Shown: positions 9,696-19,022, numbered from the stretch's first letter. The stretch: 64,000 nucleotides of DNA from Microtetraspora niveoalba (GCF_001570405.1 NZ_BBYM01000007.1:186001-250000), one strand, 5' to 3'. Made by a program: numbers and translations. Notes: generated from the letters alone by a model not told the origin.

Positions 9696-10286
9696 GTGAC
9701 GACTGCGCCGCTGATCGGCGTGCTCGCCCTGCAGGGCGACGTACGCGAGCACGCCCGCGCCCTCGAGGACGCGGGCGCGAGGGCGATGGCCGTACGCCGC
9801 AGGAGCGAACTGGACGCGGTCGACGCGCTGGTCATCCCCGGCGGGGAGTCCACCGCGATGTGGAAGCTCGCGACCGCGTTCGACCTGCTCGAACCGCTCA
9901 AGCTGCGGATCAAGGAAGGTCTGCCCGCGTACGGCTCGTGCGCCGGGATGATCATGCTGGCCGACCGCATCGAGGGCGGCGTCGAGGGCCAGGAGACGCT
10001 GGGCGGCATCGACATGGTCGTGCGCCGCAACGCCTTCGGCCGCCAGGTCGACTCCTTCGAGGCCGACCTCGACTTCGCCGGTAGCGGCCCCGTCCGGGCG
10101 GTCTTCATCCGCGCGCCCTGGGTCGAGTCCGTCGGAGCCGACGTGGAGGTGCTGGGCAGGGCCGAGCCCGGGGGTAGGATCGTCGCGGTCCGACAGGGGC
10201 CTCTGCTCGCGACGTCCTTCCACCCGGAACTGACGGGTGACGCGCGGGTCCACTCGTATTTTGTCGAAATGGTGAGGGAGTTCTAG
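9696..10286 (+). CDS. pdxT: Pyridoxal 5'-phosphate synthase glutaminase subunit PdxT
   Basis: Class I glutamine amidotransferase, 196 residues, that hydrolyses glutamine and channels ammonia to PdxS. Catalytic triad visible: C82 in AYGSCAGM, H176 and E178 in SFHPEL; the conserved GGES stands at 49-52. GTG 9696 has AAAGGA five bases upstream. yebC follows after three bases, so both share a transcript. In most actinobacteria pdxT follows pdxS directly or nearly so; here a MarR-MFS cassette intervenes and pdxT has its own promoter candidate. Confidence 0.96.
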   Translation: MTTAPLIGVLALQGDVREHARALEDAGARAMAVRRRSELDAVDALVIPGGESTAMWKLATAFDLLEPLKLRIKEGLPAYGSCAGMIMLADRIEGGVEGQETLGGIDMVVRRNAFGRQVDSFEADLDFAGSGPVRAVFIRAPWVESVGADVEVLGRAEPGGRIVAVRQGPLLATSFHPELTGDARVHSYFVEMVREF

Positions 10287-10289
10287 GCG

Positions 10290-11045
10290 ATGTCCGGCCA
10301 CTCCAAATGGGCGACGACGAAGCACAAGAAGGCCGCGCTCGACTCCAAGCGCGGCAAGCTGTTCGCCAAGCTCATCAAGAACATCGAGGTCGCGGCCCGG
10401 ACCGGCGGCCCCGACCCGGACGGCAACCCGACTCTGTACGACGCCATCACGAAGGCGCGCAAGAACTCCGTCCCCATCGACAACATCGAGCGGGCGCGCA
10501 AGCGCGGCGGCGGCCTCGAGGCCGGCGGCGCCGACTGGCAGACCATCATGTACGAGGGCTACGCCCCGGGCGGCGTCGCCGTGCTGATCGAGTGCCTCAC
10601 CGACAACCGCAACCGGGCGGCGTCCGAGGTCCGCGTCGCGCTGACCCGCAACGGCGGCTCGCTGGCCGACCCCGGCTCCGTGGCGTACATGTTCAACCGC
10701 AAGGGTGTCGTCCTCGTGCCGAAGGCCGGCGACCTCTCCGAGGACGACGTGCTGATGGCCGTCCTCGACGCGGGGGCCGAGGAGGTCAACGACCTCGGCG
10801 AGTCCTTCGAGGTGGTGTCCGAGGCCACGAACCTGGTCGAGGTCCGCTCCGCCCTCCAGGACGCCGGCATCGAGTACGAGTCGGCCGAGCAGAGCTTCCT
10901 GCCGAGCATGAACATCCCGCTCGACGAGGAGGGCGCGCGCAAGGTCTTCCGCCTCATCGACGCCCTCGAGGACAGCGACGACGTGCAGAACGTCTGGGCC
11001 AACTTCGACGTCTCCGACGAGATCATGGAGAAGCTGGAGGCGTAG
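10290..11045 (+). CDS. YebC/PmpR-family translational regulator
   Basis: YebC/TACO1 family protein, 251 residues, beginning [25 protein letters not shown], the family hallmark. It was long annotated as a transcriptional regulator, while more recent work links the family to ribosome stalling relief and translation. Acidic C-terminal half with [13 protein letters not shown] end is normal. ATG 10290 comes three bases after the pdxT stop. In M. tuberculosis (Rv2603c) and other actinobacteria it sits between pdxT and the ruvC region as here. Often cited as part of the ruvC neighbourhood, but in this window an acetyltransferase gene and separate promoters intervene. Confidence 0.95.
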   Translation: MSGHSKWATTKHKKAALDSKRGKLFAKLIKNIEVAARTGGPDPDGNPTLYDAITKARKNSVPIDNIERARKRGGGLEAGGADWQTIMYEGYAPGGVAVLIECLTDNRNRAASEVRVALTRNGGSLADPGSVAYMFNRKGVVLVPKAGDLSEDDVLMAVLDAGAEEVNDLGESFEVVSEATNLVEVRSALQDAGIEYESAEQSFLPSMNIPLDEEGARKVFRLIDALEDSDDVQNVWANFDVSDEIMEKLEA

Positions 11046-11108
11046 GCCCTCCTTGCGACCCCGCGGCCCGGCGGCGTCCGGGACGCGCGGGGCCGGGTGG
11101 AAATACGG

Positions 11109-11138
11109 TTGGCGACGGACCGGCGAACCGCATAGTTT
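11109..11138 (+). promoter_or_regulatory. Promoter of the Eis-like acetyltransferase gene (leaderless)
   Basis: TTGGCG (11109-11114), 18-base spacer, TAGTTT (11133-11138). The start codon GTG 11147 lies eight bases after the -10 box, about where transcription should begin; no ribosome site precedes it. Confidence 0.5.
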
Positions 11139-11146
11139 GTGCCATC

Positions 11147-12331
11147 GTGGACATCCGTGATCTCACCGCCGACGATCTCGACGCGGTGCTCGACAACCGT
11201 AAGCGGGCCTTCGGACCCCTGTCCGGCTCCGACGCCGAGACATGGCGTCAGGTGGTGCTGCCCGTGCTTCCGACCGGGCGGTACATCGGCGCCTTCGACG
11301 GTCCCCGTCTGGTCGCGACCGCCCGGATCAACGCGTTCACCCAGTGGTGGCACGGCCGCCCGATGCCGATGGGCGGCGTGGCGGGCGTCACCGTCGCGCC
11401 GGAGGACCGCGGCCGCGGCGTGGGGCGGGCGCTCATGCAGGCCGTCATCGAGCGCGCGGCCGATCTCGGCGACGCCGTCTCCGCGCTCTACCCGGCCACC
11501 ACGCCGCTCTACCGCGGCATGGGCTGGGAGCACGTGGGCGGCCTGACCCGGGTCACCCTTCCCACCGAGGCGCTGCGCGCGCTCGGCGCGGGCGCCCCCG
11601 GCGTCAAGCTGCGCCGGATGGGCCCGGACGACGCGCCGGAGCTGATCGCGACCATCGGCCGGATCAACGCCGCGACCCGCGCCTCGGGCCCGGTCTGCTA
11701 CGACGAGCGCCTCTGGCGGCTGTGGCTGGCCGAGGACGACGACTTCTGCTACATCGCCGACGACGGCTTCGTGATCTACCGGTGGAGCGGCGGCGACATC
11801 GAGGTCGACAGCTGCCTGGCCGAGTCGGAGACCACCGCGCGGGCCCTCTGGTCGCTGGTCGGCTCCGCCTCGTCGATCGCCAAGTCGGTCACGGCGGTCG
11901 TCGAGCCGGACGACCCGGTGCTCTGGCTGGTCCGCGAGCGGTCGAAGGACGAGATCCGCCAGACGCGCTGGATGTTCCGCGTGATCGACCTTCCCGCCGC
12001 CGTCGCCCGGCGCGGCTTCCCCTCCGGGGTCTCGCTGGACACGCCGATCCGCGTCGAGGATCCGCAGCGTCCGGCGAACAGCGGATCCTGGCGGCTGGAG
12101 GTCTCCTCGGGAGAGGGGGCCGTCACCCCCATCACCGGCACCCCCACCACGGGAACGCCGGCCGCGGAGGCCGGACCCGCCTTCGGCATCGGCGGCCTGT
12201 CCGCGCTGTTCGCGGGCGTCTCCATGGCGACGCTGCGGCGCACCGGCCTCGTGTCGGGCGGTACGGCGGAGGACGACGAGGCGCTCGACGCGGCGTTCCG
12301 ATGCACCGCGTACATGCTCGACTACTTCTGA
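11147..12331 (+). CDS. GNAT-family N-acetyltransferase, Eis-like
   Basis: Protein of 394 residues. N-terminal GNAT domain has the acetyl-CoA loop in GVTVAPEDRGRGVGRALMQAVIE (about 86-108), with a second, divergent GNAT-like part and a C-terminal sterol-carrier-like domain ending in the free carboxylate DYF. This three-part layout and length (about 400) match Eis (enhanced intracellular survival) and related aminoglycoside or lysine N-acetyltransferases. A Thr/Gly/Pro linker (GTPTTGTP) at about 330-340 is not conserved. Start GTG 11147 rests on the fixed distance to a -10 box, as no Shine-Dalgarno is present. Single-gene unit between yebC and ruvC. Substrate unknown; antibiotic modification is possible but unproven. 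Confidence 0.85.
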   Translation: MDIRDLTADDLDAVLDNRKRAFGPLSGSDAETWRQVVLPVLPTGRYIGAFDGPRLVATARINAFTQWWHGRPMPMGGVAGVTVAPEDRGRGVGRALMQAVIERAADLGDAVSALYPATTPLYRGMGWEHVGGLTRVTLPTEALRALGAGAPGVKLRRMGPDDAPELIATIGRINAATRASGPVCYDERLWRLWLAEDDDFCYIADDGFVIYRWSGGDIEVDSCLAESETTARALWSLVGSASSIAKSVTAVVEPDDPVLWLVRERSKDEIRQTRWMFRVIDLPAAVARRGFPSGVSLDTPIRVEDPQRPANSGSWRLEVSSGEGAVTPITGTPTTGTPAAEAGPAFGIGGLSALFAGVSMATLRRTGLVSGGTAEDDEALDAAFRCTAYMLDYF

Positions 12332-12368
12332 TCCGCGCTTACCCGTGATCTCACGCCTCCGCCGGGAG

Positions 12369-12396
12369 TAGAGTTCTGCGCCGAACACGTGTTCGC
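12369..12396 (+). promoter_or_regulatory. ruvCAB promoter -10 and LexA (SOS) box
   Basis: TAGAGT (12369-12374) is a good -10 hexamer. Nine bases downstream lies the perfect palindrome CGAAC-ACGT-GTTCG (12382-12395), matching the Gram-positive/actinobacterial SOS consensus CGAAC-N4-GTTCG, overlapping the expected transcription start. The outer bases are C and C rather than the T and A of the strongest mycobacterial boxes. ruvC is a known LexA target in M. tuberculosis. Confidence 0.75.
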
Positions 12397-12423
12397 GAAG
12401 AACCGACCCGGGGAGGCGTTCCG

Positions 12424-13008
12424 GTGCGATTGCCCGAGCTGAGGGTGATGGGGGTCGATCCGGGGCTGACCCGGTGCGGCCTCGGGGCGGTCGAGGGCCG
12501 TCCCGGGGCGCAACTGCGGATGCTGGCCGTCGGCGTCGTGCGCACGCCCGCCGAGGACGACATCGGCGCGCGGCTGGTCGCCATCGAAGCCGAGATCGAG
12601 CGCTGGCTGGACGAGATCCGGCCCGACGCGGTGGCCGTGGAGCGCGTCTTCGCCCAGCACAACGTGCGCACCGTCATGGGCACCGCGCAGGCGTCGGCGG
12701 TCGCCATCACCTGCGCCGCGCGCCGCGGCCTGCCGGTCGCCCTGCACACCCCGAGCGAGGTCAAGGCGGCCGTCACCGGGAACGGCAACGCCGACAAGAA
12801 GCAGGTCGGCGCGATGGTGACCCGGGTGCTCAGGCTCGACGCGATGCCCAAGCCGGCCGACGCCGCCGACGCCCTGGCCCTCGCCATCTGCCACGTCTGG
12901 CGCGGCGGCGTGCAGAACCGGCTGGCCCAGGCCCTCGCGGCCAAGGGGAGGCCCGGCGCCGCAGTCGCGCTCCCACCCGGCTACCGCCACCCCGGGGCCG
13001 GGCGGTGA
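12424..13008 (+). CDS. ruvC: Holliday junction resolvase RuvC
   Basis: Endonuclease that cuts Holliday junctions symmetrically, working with RuvAB in recombinational repair. It has 194 residues in an RNase H fold. The four acidic metal ligands correspond to E. coli D7, E66, D138 and D141: D12 (MGVDPG), E73 (AVERVF), D146 and D149 (PADAADALA). GTG 12424 is preceded by GGGGAGG with six bases spacing. The C-terminus (about 165-194) is a Gly/Pro-rich tail typical of actinobacteria. First gene of ruvCAB, behind an SOS box. Confidence 0.96.
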   Translation: MRLPELRVMGVDPGLTRCGLGAVEGRPGAQLRMLAVGVVRTPAEDDIGARLVAIEAEIERWLDEIRPDAVAVERVFAQHNVRTVMGTAQASAVAITCAARRGLPVALHTPSEVKAAVTGNGNADKKQVGAMVTRVLRLDAMPKPADAADALALAICHVWRGGVQNRLAQALAAKGRPGAAVALPPGYRHPGAGR

Positions 13009-13102
13009 CCGCCGTACGGTCGCCGGACGGCGGGATGTCGGCCGCTTCTGGTAGGACTGTGGTCCGCGAGGCCGGGCGGGCCGTTGGGGGAGGGAGCGCG
13101 CA

Positions 13103-13723
13103 GTGATCGCATCCGTGGCGGGCCGGGTGACCGGGATCGGGCCTGAGGCCGCCGTGATCGAGGTCGGCGGCGTCGGCGTGCTGGTGCACTGCACGCCCGG
13201 CACGCTGGCCGGCCTGCGCGTGGGCGAGCCCGGCAGGCTCGCCACCTCGCTCGTCGTCCGCGAGGAGTCGCTCACGCTGTACGGCTTCGCCTCCGACGAC
13301 GAGCGGGCCGTGTTCGAGATGGTGCAGACGGCGAGCGGCGTCGGGCCCCGCATCGCGCTCGCCATGCTGGCGGTGCACACGCCCGCCGCGCTGCGCACCG
13401 CCGTCGCGACCGCCGACATCAAGGCGCTCACCATGGTCCCCGGCATCGGGCAGAAGGGCGCCCAGCGCATCGTCCTGGAGCTCAAGGGCAAGCTGGGCAC
13501 GCCGGACGAGGCGGTCAACGCCGCGCTGGGCGGCGCCGCCGCGGCCCCTCCCTGGCGGGACCAGGTCCACTCCGGCCTGGTCGGCCTCGGATACTCCGCC
13601 AGGGACGCCGACGAGGCCGTCGCCGCGGTGGCGCCCGAGGCCGACGCCGAGGTGGCCGCCGGGCGGTCCCCCCAGGTGGCCGTGCTGCTCAAGTCGGCCC
13701 TGCGCGCGCTGAGCGTACGGTGA
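13103..13723 (+). CDS. ruvA: Holliday junction branch migration protein RuvA
   Basis: Subunit that binds the four-way junction and recruits the RuvB motor; 206 residues. Domain I (OB fold, about 1-62) starts [23 protein letters not shown]. Domain II has two helix-hairpin-helix motifs ([16 protein letters not shown] and [15 protein letters not shown]). Domain III (about 155-206), ending with [12 protein letters not shown], contacts RuvB. GTG 13103 has AGGGAG six bases upstream. A 94-base gap separates it from ruvC and holds TAGGAC as a weak -10-like hexamer, so an internal promoter is possible. Confidence 0.96.
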   Translation: MIASVAGRVTGIGPEAAVIEVGGVGVLVHCTPGTLAGLRVGEPGRLATSLVVREESLTLYGFASDDERAVFEMVQTASGVGPRIALAMLAVHTPAALRTAVATADIKALTMVPGIGQKGAQRIVLELKGKLGTPDEAVNAALGGAAAAPPWRDQVHSGLVGLGYSARDADEAVAAVAPEADAEVAAGRSPQVAVLLKSALRALSVR

Positions 13724-13775
13724 CCGGCCGGATGACCGTTCCAACGCGCCGCGGGCGCGCCCGGGGGAGGCAGTG

Positions 13776-14846
13776 GTGAGCATCGAGCGCGACCTGGTGT
13801 CGCCCGACGCCGAAGGGGACGAGCACGCCATCGAGGCGGCGCTGCGCCCCCGCAGGCTGGAGGAGTTCATCGGTCAGGGGCGGGTGCGGGAGCAGCTCTC
13901 GCTGGTGCTGGAGAGCGCCCTGCGCCGCAACCGGCCGCCGGACCACGTGCTGATGAGCGGCGGTCCCGGCCTGGGCAAGACCACCCTCGCCATGATCATC
14001 GCGGCCGAGCTGGGCGCGCCGCTGCGGATGACCTCGGGCCCGGCTCTGGAACGCGCCGGAGACCTGGCGGCGATCCTCTCGACGTTGTCGGAGGGCGAGG
14101 TCCTCTTCATCGACGAGATCCACCGCATGGCCCGCCCGGCCGAGGAGATGTTGTACCTCGCGATGGAGGATTTCCGGGTCGACATCGTCGTCGGCAAGGG
14201 GCCGGGGGCCACCTCCATCCCGCTCGACATCGCGCCGTTCACCCTGGTCGGGGCGACCACGCGGGCGGGACTGCTCCCCGCGCCGCTGCGCGACCGCTTC
14301 GGGTTCACCGCCCACATGGACTTCTACGACGTGGCCGAGCTGGAGCAGGTGCTGAGCAGGTCGGCGCGGCTGCTGTCCGTCGAGCTGCCCCCCGAGGGCG
14401 CGCACGAGATCGCGCGCCGGTCGCGCGGCACCCCCCGCATCGCGAACCGCCTGCTGCGCCGGGTCCGCGACTTCTCCGAGGTGCGCGCCGAGGGCGTGAT
14501 CACCCGTGAGATCGCCGCCGCCGCGCTCAACCTGTACGAGGTGGACGGCGAGGGCCTGGACCGGCTCGACCGCGCCGTGCTGGGGGCGCTGCTGCGCAAG
14601 TTCGGCGGCGGGCCGGTGGGGCTGTCCACGCTCGCGGTGGCGGTGGGGGAGGAGCCGGAGACCGTGGAGGTGGTGGCCGAGCCGTTCCTCGTACGGCAGG
14701 GCCTGCTCGCCCGCACTCCCCGGGGCCGCGTGGCGACGGCGGCGGCCTGGACGCACCTCGGCCTGGTCCCGCCGCCCGACGCCTTCGGCGCCGCGCCGGT
14801 CCCTCCGGTCCCCCTGGATGACGAGCGGAACGCGCCGGAGCGGTGA
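13776..14846 (+). CDS. ruvB: Holliday junction branch migration ATPase RuvB
   Basis: AAA+ motor that drives branch migration with RuvA; 356 residues. Walker [10 protein letters not shown] at 62-70, Walker B LFIDEIHR, sensor 1 VGATTRAG, arginine finger region LRDRFGF and a C-terminal winged-helix DNA-binding domain (about 265-335) with [19 protein letters not shown]. The tandem GTGGTG at 13773 allows two starts; the second (13776) is preferred because GGAGG then stands five bases away rather than two. A Pro/Ala-rich tail extends past the usual end. Third gene of the ruvCAB unit. Confidence 0.96.
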   Translation: MSIERDLVSPDAEGDEHAIEAALRPRRLEEFIGQGRVREQLSLVLESALRRNRPPDHVLMSGGPGLGKTTLAMIIAAELGAPLRMTSGPALERAGDLAAILSTLSEGEVLFIDEIHRMARPAEEMLYLAMEDFRVDIVVGKGPGATSIPLDIAPFTLVGATTRAGLLPAPLRDRFGFTAHMDFYDVAELEQVLSRSARLLSVELPPEGAHEIARRSRGTPRIANRLLRRVRDFSEVRAEGVITREIAAAALNLYEVDGEGLDRLDRAVLGALLRKFGGGPVGLSTLAVAVGEEPETVEVVAEPFLVRQGLLARTPRGRVATAAAWTHLGLVPPPDAFGAAPVPPVPLDDERNAPER

Positions 14847-15147
14847 ATGGCCGGCGAGGAAAGCCGTATTTCTTGAATGAGCGAGAAATATCGGGGCGTC
14901 GGGAAGTCAGGCACGAAGGACGCATCACCCCCGCTTGGTCACAGATCGGTTGCAAAGACGCTGAAATGGGCACTTTCCCGCGTGCCATATCGTGGGTTCG
15001 TTGCCGCTCTTCGAGCGGCTCGCCTACACTGCGTGGCTTGACCGGCCGCTTACGCTGACACTTCTCGGCGACGCGGCCTCCGCGCTCAAAGGCGTAACTG
15101 GACCTCCGGCGTCAAGCCGGTTCATCACGTAATGGAAGGTGGCCCCC
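14847..15147. other. ruvB-yajC intergenic region
   Basis: About 300 non-coding bases, clearly less GC-rich in the first 150 than the surrounding genes. It contains the yajC promoter candidate at 15001-15030. A TTGACC at 15038-15043 has no matching -10. No convincing coding frame: the longest open stretches lack codon bias and ribosome sites. No hairpin terminator for ruvB is evident. Confidence 0.5.
15001..15030 (+). promoter_or_regulatory. Promoter candidate of yajC-secD-secF
   Basis: TTGCCG (15001-15006) and TACACT (15025-15030), 18-base spacer, giving a leader of about 110 bases before yajC. Confidence 0.5.
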
Positions 15148-15573
15148 GTGGGCAACAACCCGCTTGGGACGTTTCTGCCACTGATCTTGCTGGTAGTGGT
15201 GTTCTACTTCCTGTTGATCCGCCCGCAGCGCAAGCGGCAGCAGGAGCAGCTGCAGATGCAGAACTCGCTCACGCCGGGCGCGCGTGTCATGACCACCACC
15301 GGTCTGTTCGGCACCGTGGTGGGCCTCCAGGACGAGGACGTCATCCTGGAGATCGCGCCGGGCGTGGAGACCCGCTGGGTCAAGGCGGCGATCGGCCGCG
15401 TTGTGACGCCCGTCGACGGTCCGGCCGACGACGAGGCGGATTCTTCCCAGTCCGTGGCGGAAGAGGGTGTTCGCGAGGACGCCCATGAGGACATTCAGAA
15501 GGACAAGGGCGAGCCGGTGGTCGAGACCCCCGAAAACGGGGGAGCCAAGGATTCGAGCACCAAGCAGTCCTGA
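15148..15573 (+). CDS. yajC: Preprotein translocase subunit YajC
   Basis: Small accessory subunit of the SecDF-YajC complex at the membrane; 141 residues. A single N-terminal helix (FLPLILLVVVFYFLLI, about 8-23) is followed by the family motif RPQRKRQQE and the soluble domain with TPGARVMTTTGLFGTVVG. The acidic, low-complexity tail (about 95-141) is an extension common in actinobacteria. GTG 15148 is preferred over GTG 15139, because GGAAGG (15134-15139) would overlap the latter. secD follows after 42 bases. Confidence 0.93.
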   Translation: MGNNPLGTFLPLILLVVVFYFLLIRPQRKRQQEQLQMQNSLTPGARVMTTTGLFGTVVGLQDEDVILEIAPGVETRWVKAAIGRVVTPVDGPADDEADSSQSVAEEGVREDAHEDIQKDKGEPVVETPENGGAKDSSTKQS

Positions 15574-15615
15574 GTACGCTCACTCAAGATCCCTTGACGA
15601 AAGAATCGACCACCA

Positions 15616-17346
15616 GTGGCCCCACCGACCAGTAGCCAGATCAAGCCGGGACGCACGCTCCTGGCACTTCTGGTGATCATCCTCGCCATGGGGGCGACGG
15701 TCGTCTTCCAGAAGGCGTTCGTCCCCAAGTTCGGTCTCGACCTCGCGGGCGGCACGACGGTGACGCTGTCGCCCGTGACGTCCGACGGCAAGGCGCCTCC
15801 GCAGGAGAGCCTCGACCGCGCCGTCAGCATCATCCGGGACCGCGTGAACGGCACCGGCATCTCGGACGCCGAGGTCGCCAGATCCGGTGACAACATCGTC
15901 ATCTCGGTTCCCGGCGCCGGCCGTGACGAGGCGATCAAGCTGGTCGCCACCACCGCGGAGATGCGCTTCCGCCAGGTGCTCGCGGTGGCCGCGGCCTCGA
16001 CGCCGCCGGCCACCCTGCCCACGACCGCCGCCACGCCGAACTCGCCGGCGGTCACCCCGTCCGCCGGCGCCTCGCCGGCGGGGCGCGCGGTCTCCAAGGC
16101 GCTCGCCGAGCCCACTCCGACGCCCACGGTGACGAGGCGGGCGAGGTCGCATACCGCGACCGGCGAGAAGTCGGAGGCGGGGACACGGGGCAAGGCGGCC
16201 CCGTCGCCGACACCGACGCCCTCGGCCCCCGCGGGTGAGGAGGACCCGCTCGCCGGGCAGGACCTCACCGGCATCGACCCGGCCACGCTGCAGCGGTTCC
16301 GCACCATCGACTGCTCGGCGAAGAACCGCGGCCAGGGCGCCCAGGACGACCCGAACAAGCAGATCGTCGCCTGCAGCCAGGACGGCACCGCGAGGTACAT
16401 CCTCGACAAGGCCGCCGTGCAGGGCTCCCAGATCACCACCGCGTCCGCCGGCGTACGCCAGGACACGGGCGAGTGGGTGGTCAACCTCGACTTCAAGAGC
16501 CAGGGCGCGTCGCAGTGGAGCGACCTCACCGCCAAGGCCTTCGGCGCCCAGCCGCCGCGCAACCAGATCGGCGTCGTCCTCGACGGCCTCGTGATCACCG
16601 CCCCCGCCTCGAACGGCCGGATCCCCGGCGGCAAGACCGAGATCTCGGGCGGCTTCACCCAGCAGACCGCGACCGAGCTCGCCGACCAGCTCAAGTACGG
16701 CGCCCTGCCGCTCAAGTTCGTGCAGAGCTCCGTCGTCTCCGTCTCCTCGACCCTCGGCCAGGACCAGCTCCGCGGCGGCCTCATCTCCGGCGCGATCGGC
16801 CTGCTGATCGTCATGGTCTACCTGCTGCTCTACTACCGGGGCCTCGGCGCGATCGGCATCGCCAGCCTCGGGGTCGCGACGATCGTCACCTATCTGTCGG
16901 TGGCCGTCCTCAGCGCGAACGTCGGTTTCCGATGGTCGCTGCCGCACATCATCGGCCTCGTGGTCTCGATCGGCATCACCGCGGACTCGTTCATCGTCTA
17001 CTTCGAACGCATCCGCGACGAGATCAAGGAAGGCAGGCGCACCCTCCGCGCCGCCGTCGAGGTCGCCTGGCGGAGGGCGAAGCGCACGATCCTGGTCGCG
17101 GACGCGGTCATGTTCATCGCCGCGGTGGTGCTCTACTTCCTCGCCGTCGGCGGCGTCGCCGGGTTCGCGTTCGCGATGGGCCTGACCACGCTCATCGACA
17201 TCGTGGTGGTCTTCCTCTTCACCAAGCCGCTCATGTCGCTGGCCGCGCGGCTGAGGTTCTTCTCCAAGGGCCACAAGCTGTCCGGGCTCGACGCCGAGCG
17301 CATGGGCCGTACCAGCGGCACCGAGCAGACCCTGCAGGAGGCGTGA
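15616..17346 (+). CDS. secD: Protein translocase subunit SecD
   Basis: Membrane subunit that uses the proton gradient to pull secreted proteins off SecYEG; 576 residues. One N-terminal helix (about 13-33), then the periplasmic P1 region starting FGLDLAGGTTVTL (the D-L-x-G-G motif), and five C-terminal helices (about 385-550) with IGITADSFIVYFERIRDE. The P1 region carries a long Ala/Thr/Pro/Ser-rich insertion (about 128-215), far from conserved sequence. GTG 15616 has only a weak ribosome site (GAAAG). It overlaps secF by one base (TGATG). Confidence 0.95.
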   Translation: MAPPTSSQIKPGRTLLALLVIILAMGATVVFQKAFVPKFGLDLAGGTTVTLSPVTSDGKAPPQESLDRAVSIIRDRVNGTGISDAEVARSGDNIVISVPGAGRDEAIKLVATTAEMRFRQVLAVAAASTPPATLPTTAATPNSPAVTPSAGASPAGRAVSKALAEPTPTPTVTRRARSHTATGEKSEAGTRGKAAPSPTPTPSAPAGEEDPLAGQDLTGIDPATLQRFRTIDCSAKNRGQGAQDDPNKQIVACSQDGTARYILDKAAVQGSQITTASAGVRQDTGEWVVNLDFKSQGASQWSDLTAKAFGAQPPRNQIGVVLDGLVITAPASNGRIPGGKTEISGGFTQQTATELADQLKYGALPLKFVQSSVVSVSSTLGQDQLRGGLISGAIGLLIVMVYLLLYYRGLGAIGIASLGVATIVTYLSVAVLSANVGFRWSLPHIIGLVVSIGITADSFIVYFERIRDEIKEGRRTLRAAVEVAWRRAKRTILVADAVMFIAAVVLYFLAVGGVAGFAFAMGLTTLIDIVVVFLFTKPLMSLAARLRFFSKGHKLSGLDAERMGRTSGTEQTLQEA

Positions 17347-18407
17347 TGCCGGGCATTATCAGCCGCCTGTACCGCGGCGACATCGACATCGACTTCGTCG
17401 GCAAGCGGAAGCTCTGGTACGGCCTGTCGGCCCTGCTGATGGCGGTCTCCATCCTGGGCATGGTCATCCACGGCCTGAACCTCGGCGTCGAGTTCCGGGG
17501 CGGCTCGGTCTTCGAGTTCCCGCGCGCGGCGAGCTCCAGCGTCGAGGAGGTCAGGGAGACCATCCACGAGGAGGGCGTGCACCAGGTCATCGTCCAGCAG
17601 GCCGGGCCGAACTGGCGTGTCACCACCGAGAGCCTGGACACCAACGAGGTCCCCAAGGTCCAGCAGGCGGTCGCGAAGAAGTACCACGTCGACGTGGACG
17701 AGGTCAGCACCCAGGTCATCGGCGCGACCTGGGGCGGCGAGGTCGCCAAGAAGGCGTGGATCGGCCTGGCGGTCTTCATGCTCGCGATCATGCTGTACCT
17801 CAGCCTCGCGTTCGAGTGGCGGATGGCGCTCGCCGCCATCGTGGCCCTCGTCCACGACCTCGTGATCACCGCGGGCATCTACGCCTGGTCCGGCTTCGAG
17901 GTCACCCCGGCCACCATGCTGGGCTTCCTCACGATCCTCGGCTACTCGCTGTACGACGCGGTCGTCGTCTTCGACATGATCAAGGAAGTGACGGGCAAGC
18001 TCGGCACAAGCGCGAAGATGACCTACACGCAGGCCGCGAACAACGCGCTCAGCCACACGCTGATCCGCTCGCTGAACACCTCGCTGGTCGCGATCCTGCC
18101 GGTCGCGGCGATCCTGTTCATCGGGACCACGCTGCTCGGCGCGGGCACGCTGAAGGACCTGTCCCTGGCGCTGTTCGTCGGCATGGTCGTCGGCACCTAC
18201 TCCTCGCTGTGCGTGGCCACGCCGATCCTGGTCACGCTCAAGGAGCGCGAGCCGCAGTGGCAGGCCCTGGCCAAGCGGGTGGCCCAGCGCGAGGCCTCCG
18301 CCGCCAAGGCGGCCGCCGCCGACGCGCGCGGGTCCAAGCAGACGGTGGGCGCGAGCTCGCAGAACGGCGCCGCGGCGTCGGAGGACGACAAACGCAAGAA
18401 GCGCTGA
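17346..18407 (+). CDS. secF: Protein translocase subunit SecF
   Basis: Partner of SecD, 353 residues with six membrane helices. Shows the N-terminal helix (about 24-44), the GVEFRGGSVFEF motif opening the periplasmic domain, and helices 2-6 with LGYSLYDAVVVFDMIKE and SHTLIRSLNTSL. The charged C-terminal tail (about 305-353) is Ala/Lys-rich and ends KRKKR. ATG 17346 shares a base with the secD stop, with AGGAGG just upstream, so the two are coupled in translation. Confidence 0.95.
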   Translation: MPGIISRLYRGDIDIDFVGKRKLWYGLSALLMAVSILGMVIHGLNLGVEFRGGSVFEFPRAASSSVEEVRETIHEEGVHQVIVQQAGPNWRVTTESLDTNEVPKVQQAVAKKYHVDVDEVSTQVIGATWGGEVAKKAWIGLAVFMLAIMLYLSLAFEWRMALAAIVALVHDLVITAGIYAWSGFEVTPATMLGFLTILGYSLYDAVVVFDMIKEVTGKLGTSAKMTYTQAANNALSHTLIRSLNTSLVAILPVAAILFIGTTLLGAGTLKDLSLALFVGMVVGTYSSLCVATPILVTLKEREPQWQALAKRVAQREASAAKAAAADARGSKQTVGASSQNGAAASEDDKRKKR

Positions 18408-18434
18408 CCGGTACGGTTGACGCGTAAAGACGGC

Positions 18435-18496
18435 GACGGCGCTCCTGTGCCGCTCCCGCGATGCCCGGCATCGCGGGCGGACGCGGGGGCGCCGTC
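18435..18496 (+). terminator. Nested hairpin between secF and apt
   Basis: Inner near-perfect palindrome CCCGCGATGCC-C-GGCATCGCGGG (18455-18477, written here as its two arms) lies within an outer pair GACGGCGC (18435-18442) / GCGCCGTC (18489-18496). No T-run follows. It may end the secDF transcript or be a processing structure. Confidence 0.5.
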
Positions 18497-18515
18497 CTCA
18501 TGAAGTGAGCGGAAA

Positions 18516-19022
18516 ATGACTGAGTGGGTCTCCCTGATCAGGGACGTTCCGGACTACCCGAAGCCGGGCGTCGTGTTCAAGGACATCACCCCGCTGCTGG
18601 CCGACCACAGCGCGTTCACCCAGGTCGTGGACGAGCTGGGCGCCGGCCTGACGTTCGACAAGGTGGTCGGCATCGAGGCGCGCGGGTTCATCCTCGCGGC
18701 CCCGGTGGCGTACCGGGCGGGGGCCGGGTTCGTCCCCGTACGCAAGAAGGGCAAACTGCCTGCCCAGACGTTCGAGGCGAACTATGATCTGGAGTACGGC
18801 TCCGCGACGGTGGAGGTGCACTCCGACGCCTTCGTCCCGGGCGAGCGGGTGTTGATCGTGGACGACGTGCTCGCCACGGGCGGCACCGCGAACGCGACCG
18901 TGGAGCTGGTCAGGAGAGCGGGCGCCCAGGTGGTGGCGGTGTCCGTCCTGATGGAGCTGTCCTTCCTCTCCGGCCGCGACCGGCTGCCGGGCCTGGAGAT
19001 CCGCTCTCTGGTGGTCGTCTGA
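18516..19022 (+). CDS. apt: Adenine phosphoribosyltransferase
   Basis: Purine salvage enzyme converting adenine and PRPP to AMP; 168 residues, usual length. The PRPP-binding signature VLIVDDVLATGGTA (about 112-125) is intact; the N-terminal RDVPDYPKPGVVFKDITPLL and the catalytic-loop region RKKGKLP are typical. ATG 18516 has a weak purine-rich GCGGA upstream. It sits between secF and relA as in M. tuberculosis (Rv2584c); its link to relA is also purine-related, since both handle nucleotide pools. About 75 bases precede relA. Confidence 0.95.
   Translation: MTEWVSLIRDVPDYPKPGVVFKDITPLLADHSAFTQVVDELGAGLTFDKVVGIEARGFILAAPVAYRAGAGFVPVRKKGKLPAQTFEANYDLEYGSATVEVHSDAFVPGERVLIVDDVLATGGTANATVELVRRAGAQVVAVSVLMELSFLSGRDRLPGLEIRSLVVV

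Noticed and set aside
15038-15043. TTGACC as the -35 of yajC
   Set aside because: No acceptable -10 hexamer at 16-19 bases; the TTGCCG/TACACT pair fits better.
14847-15147. Small gene between ruvB and yajC
   Set aside because: Short open frames lack ribosome sites and the codon bias of the neighbours.
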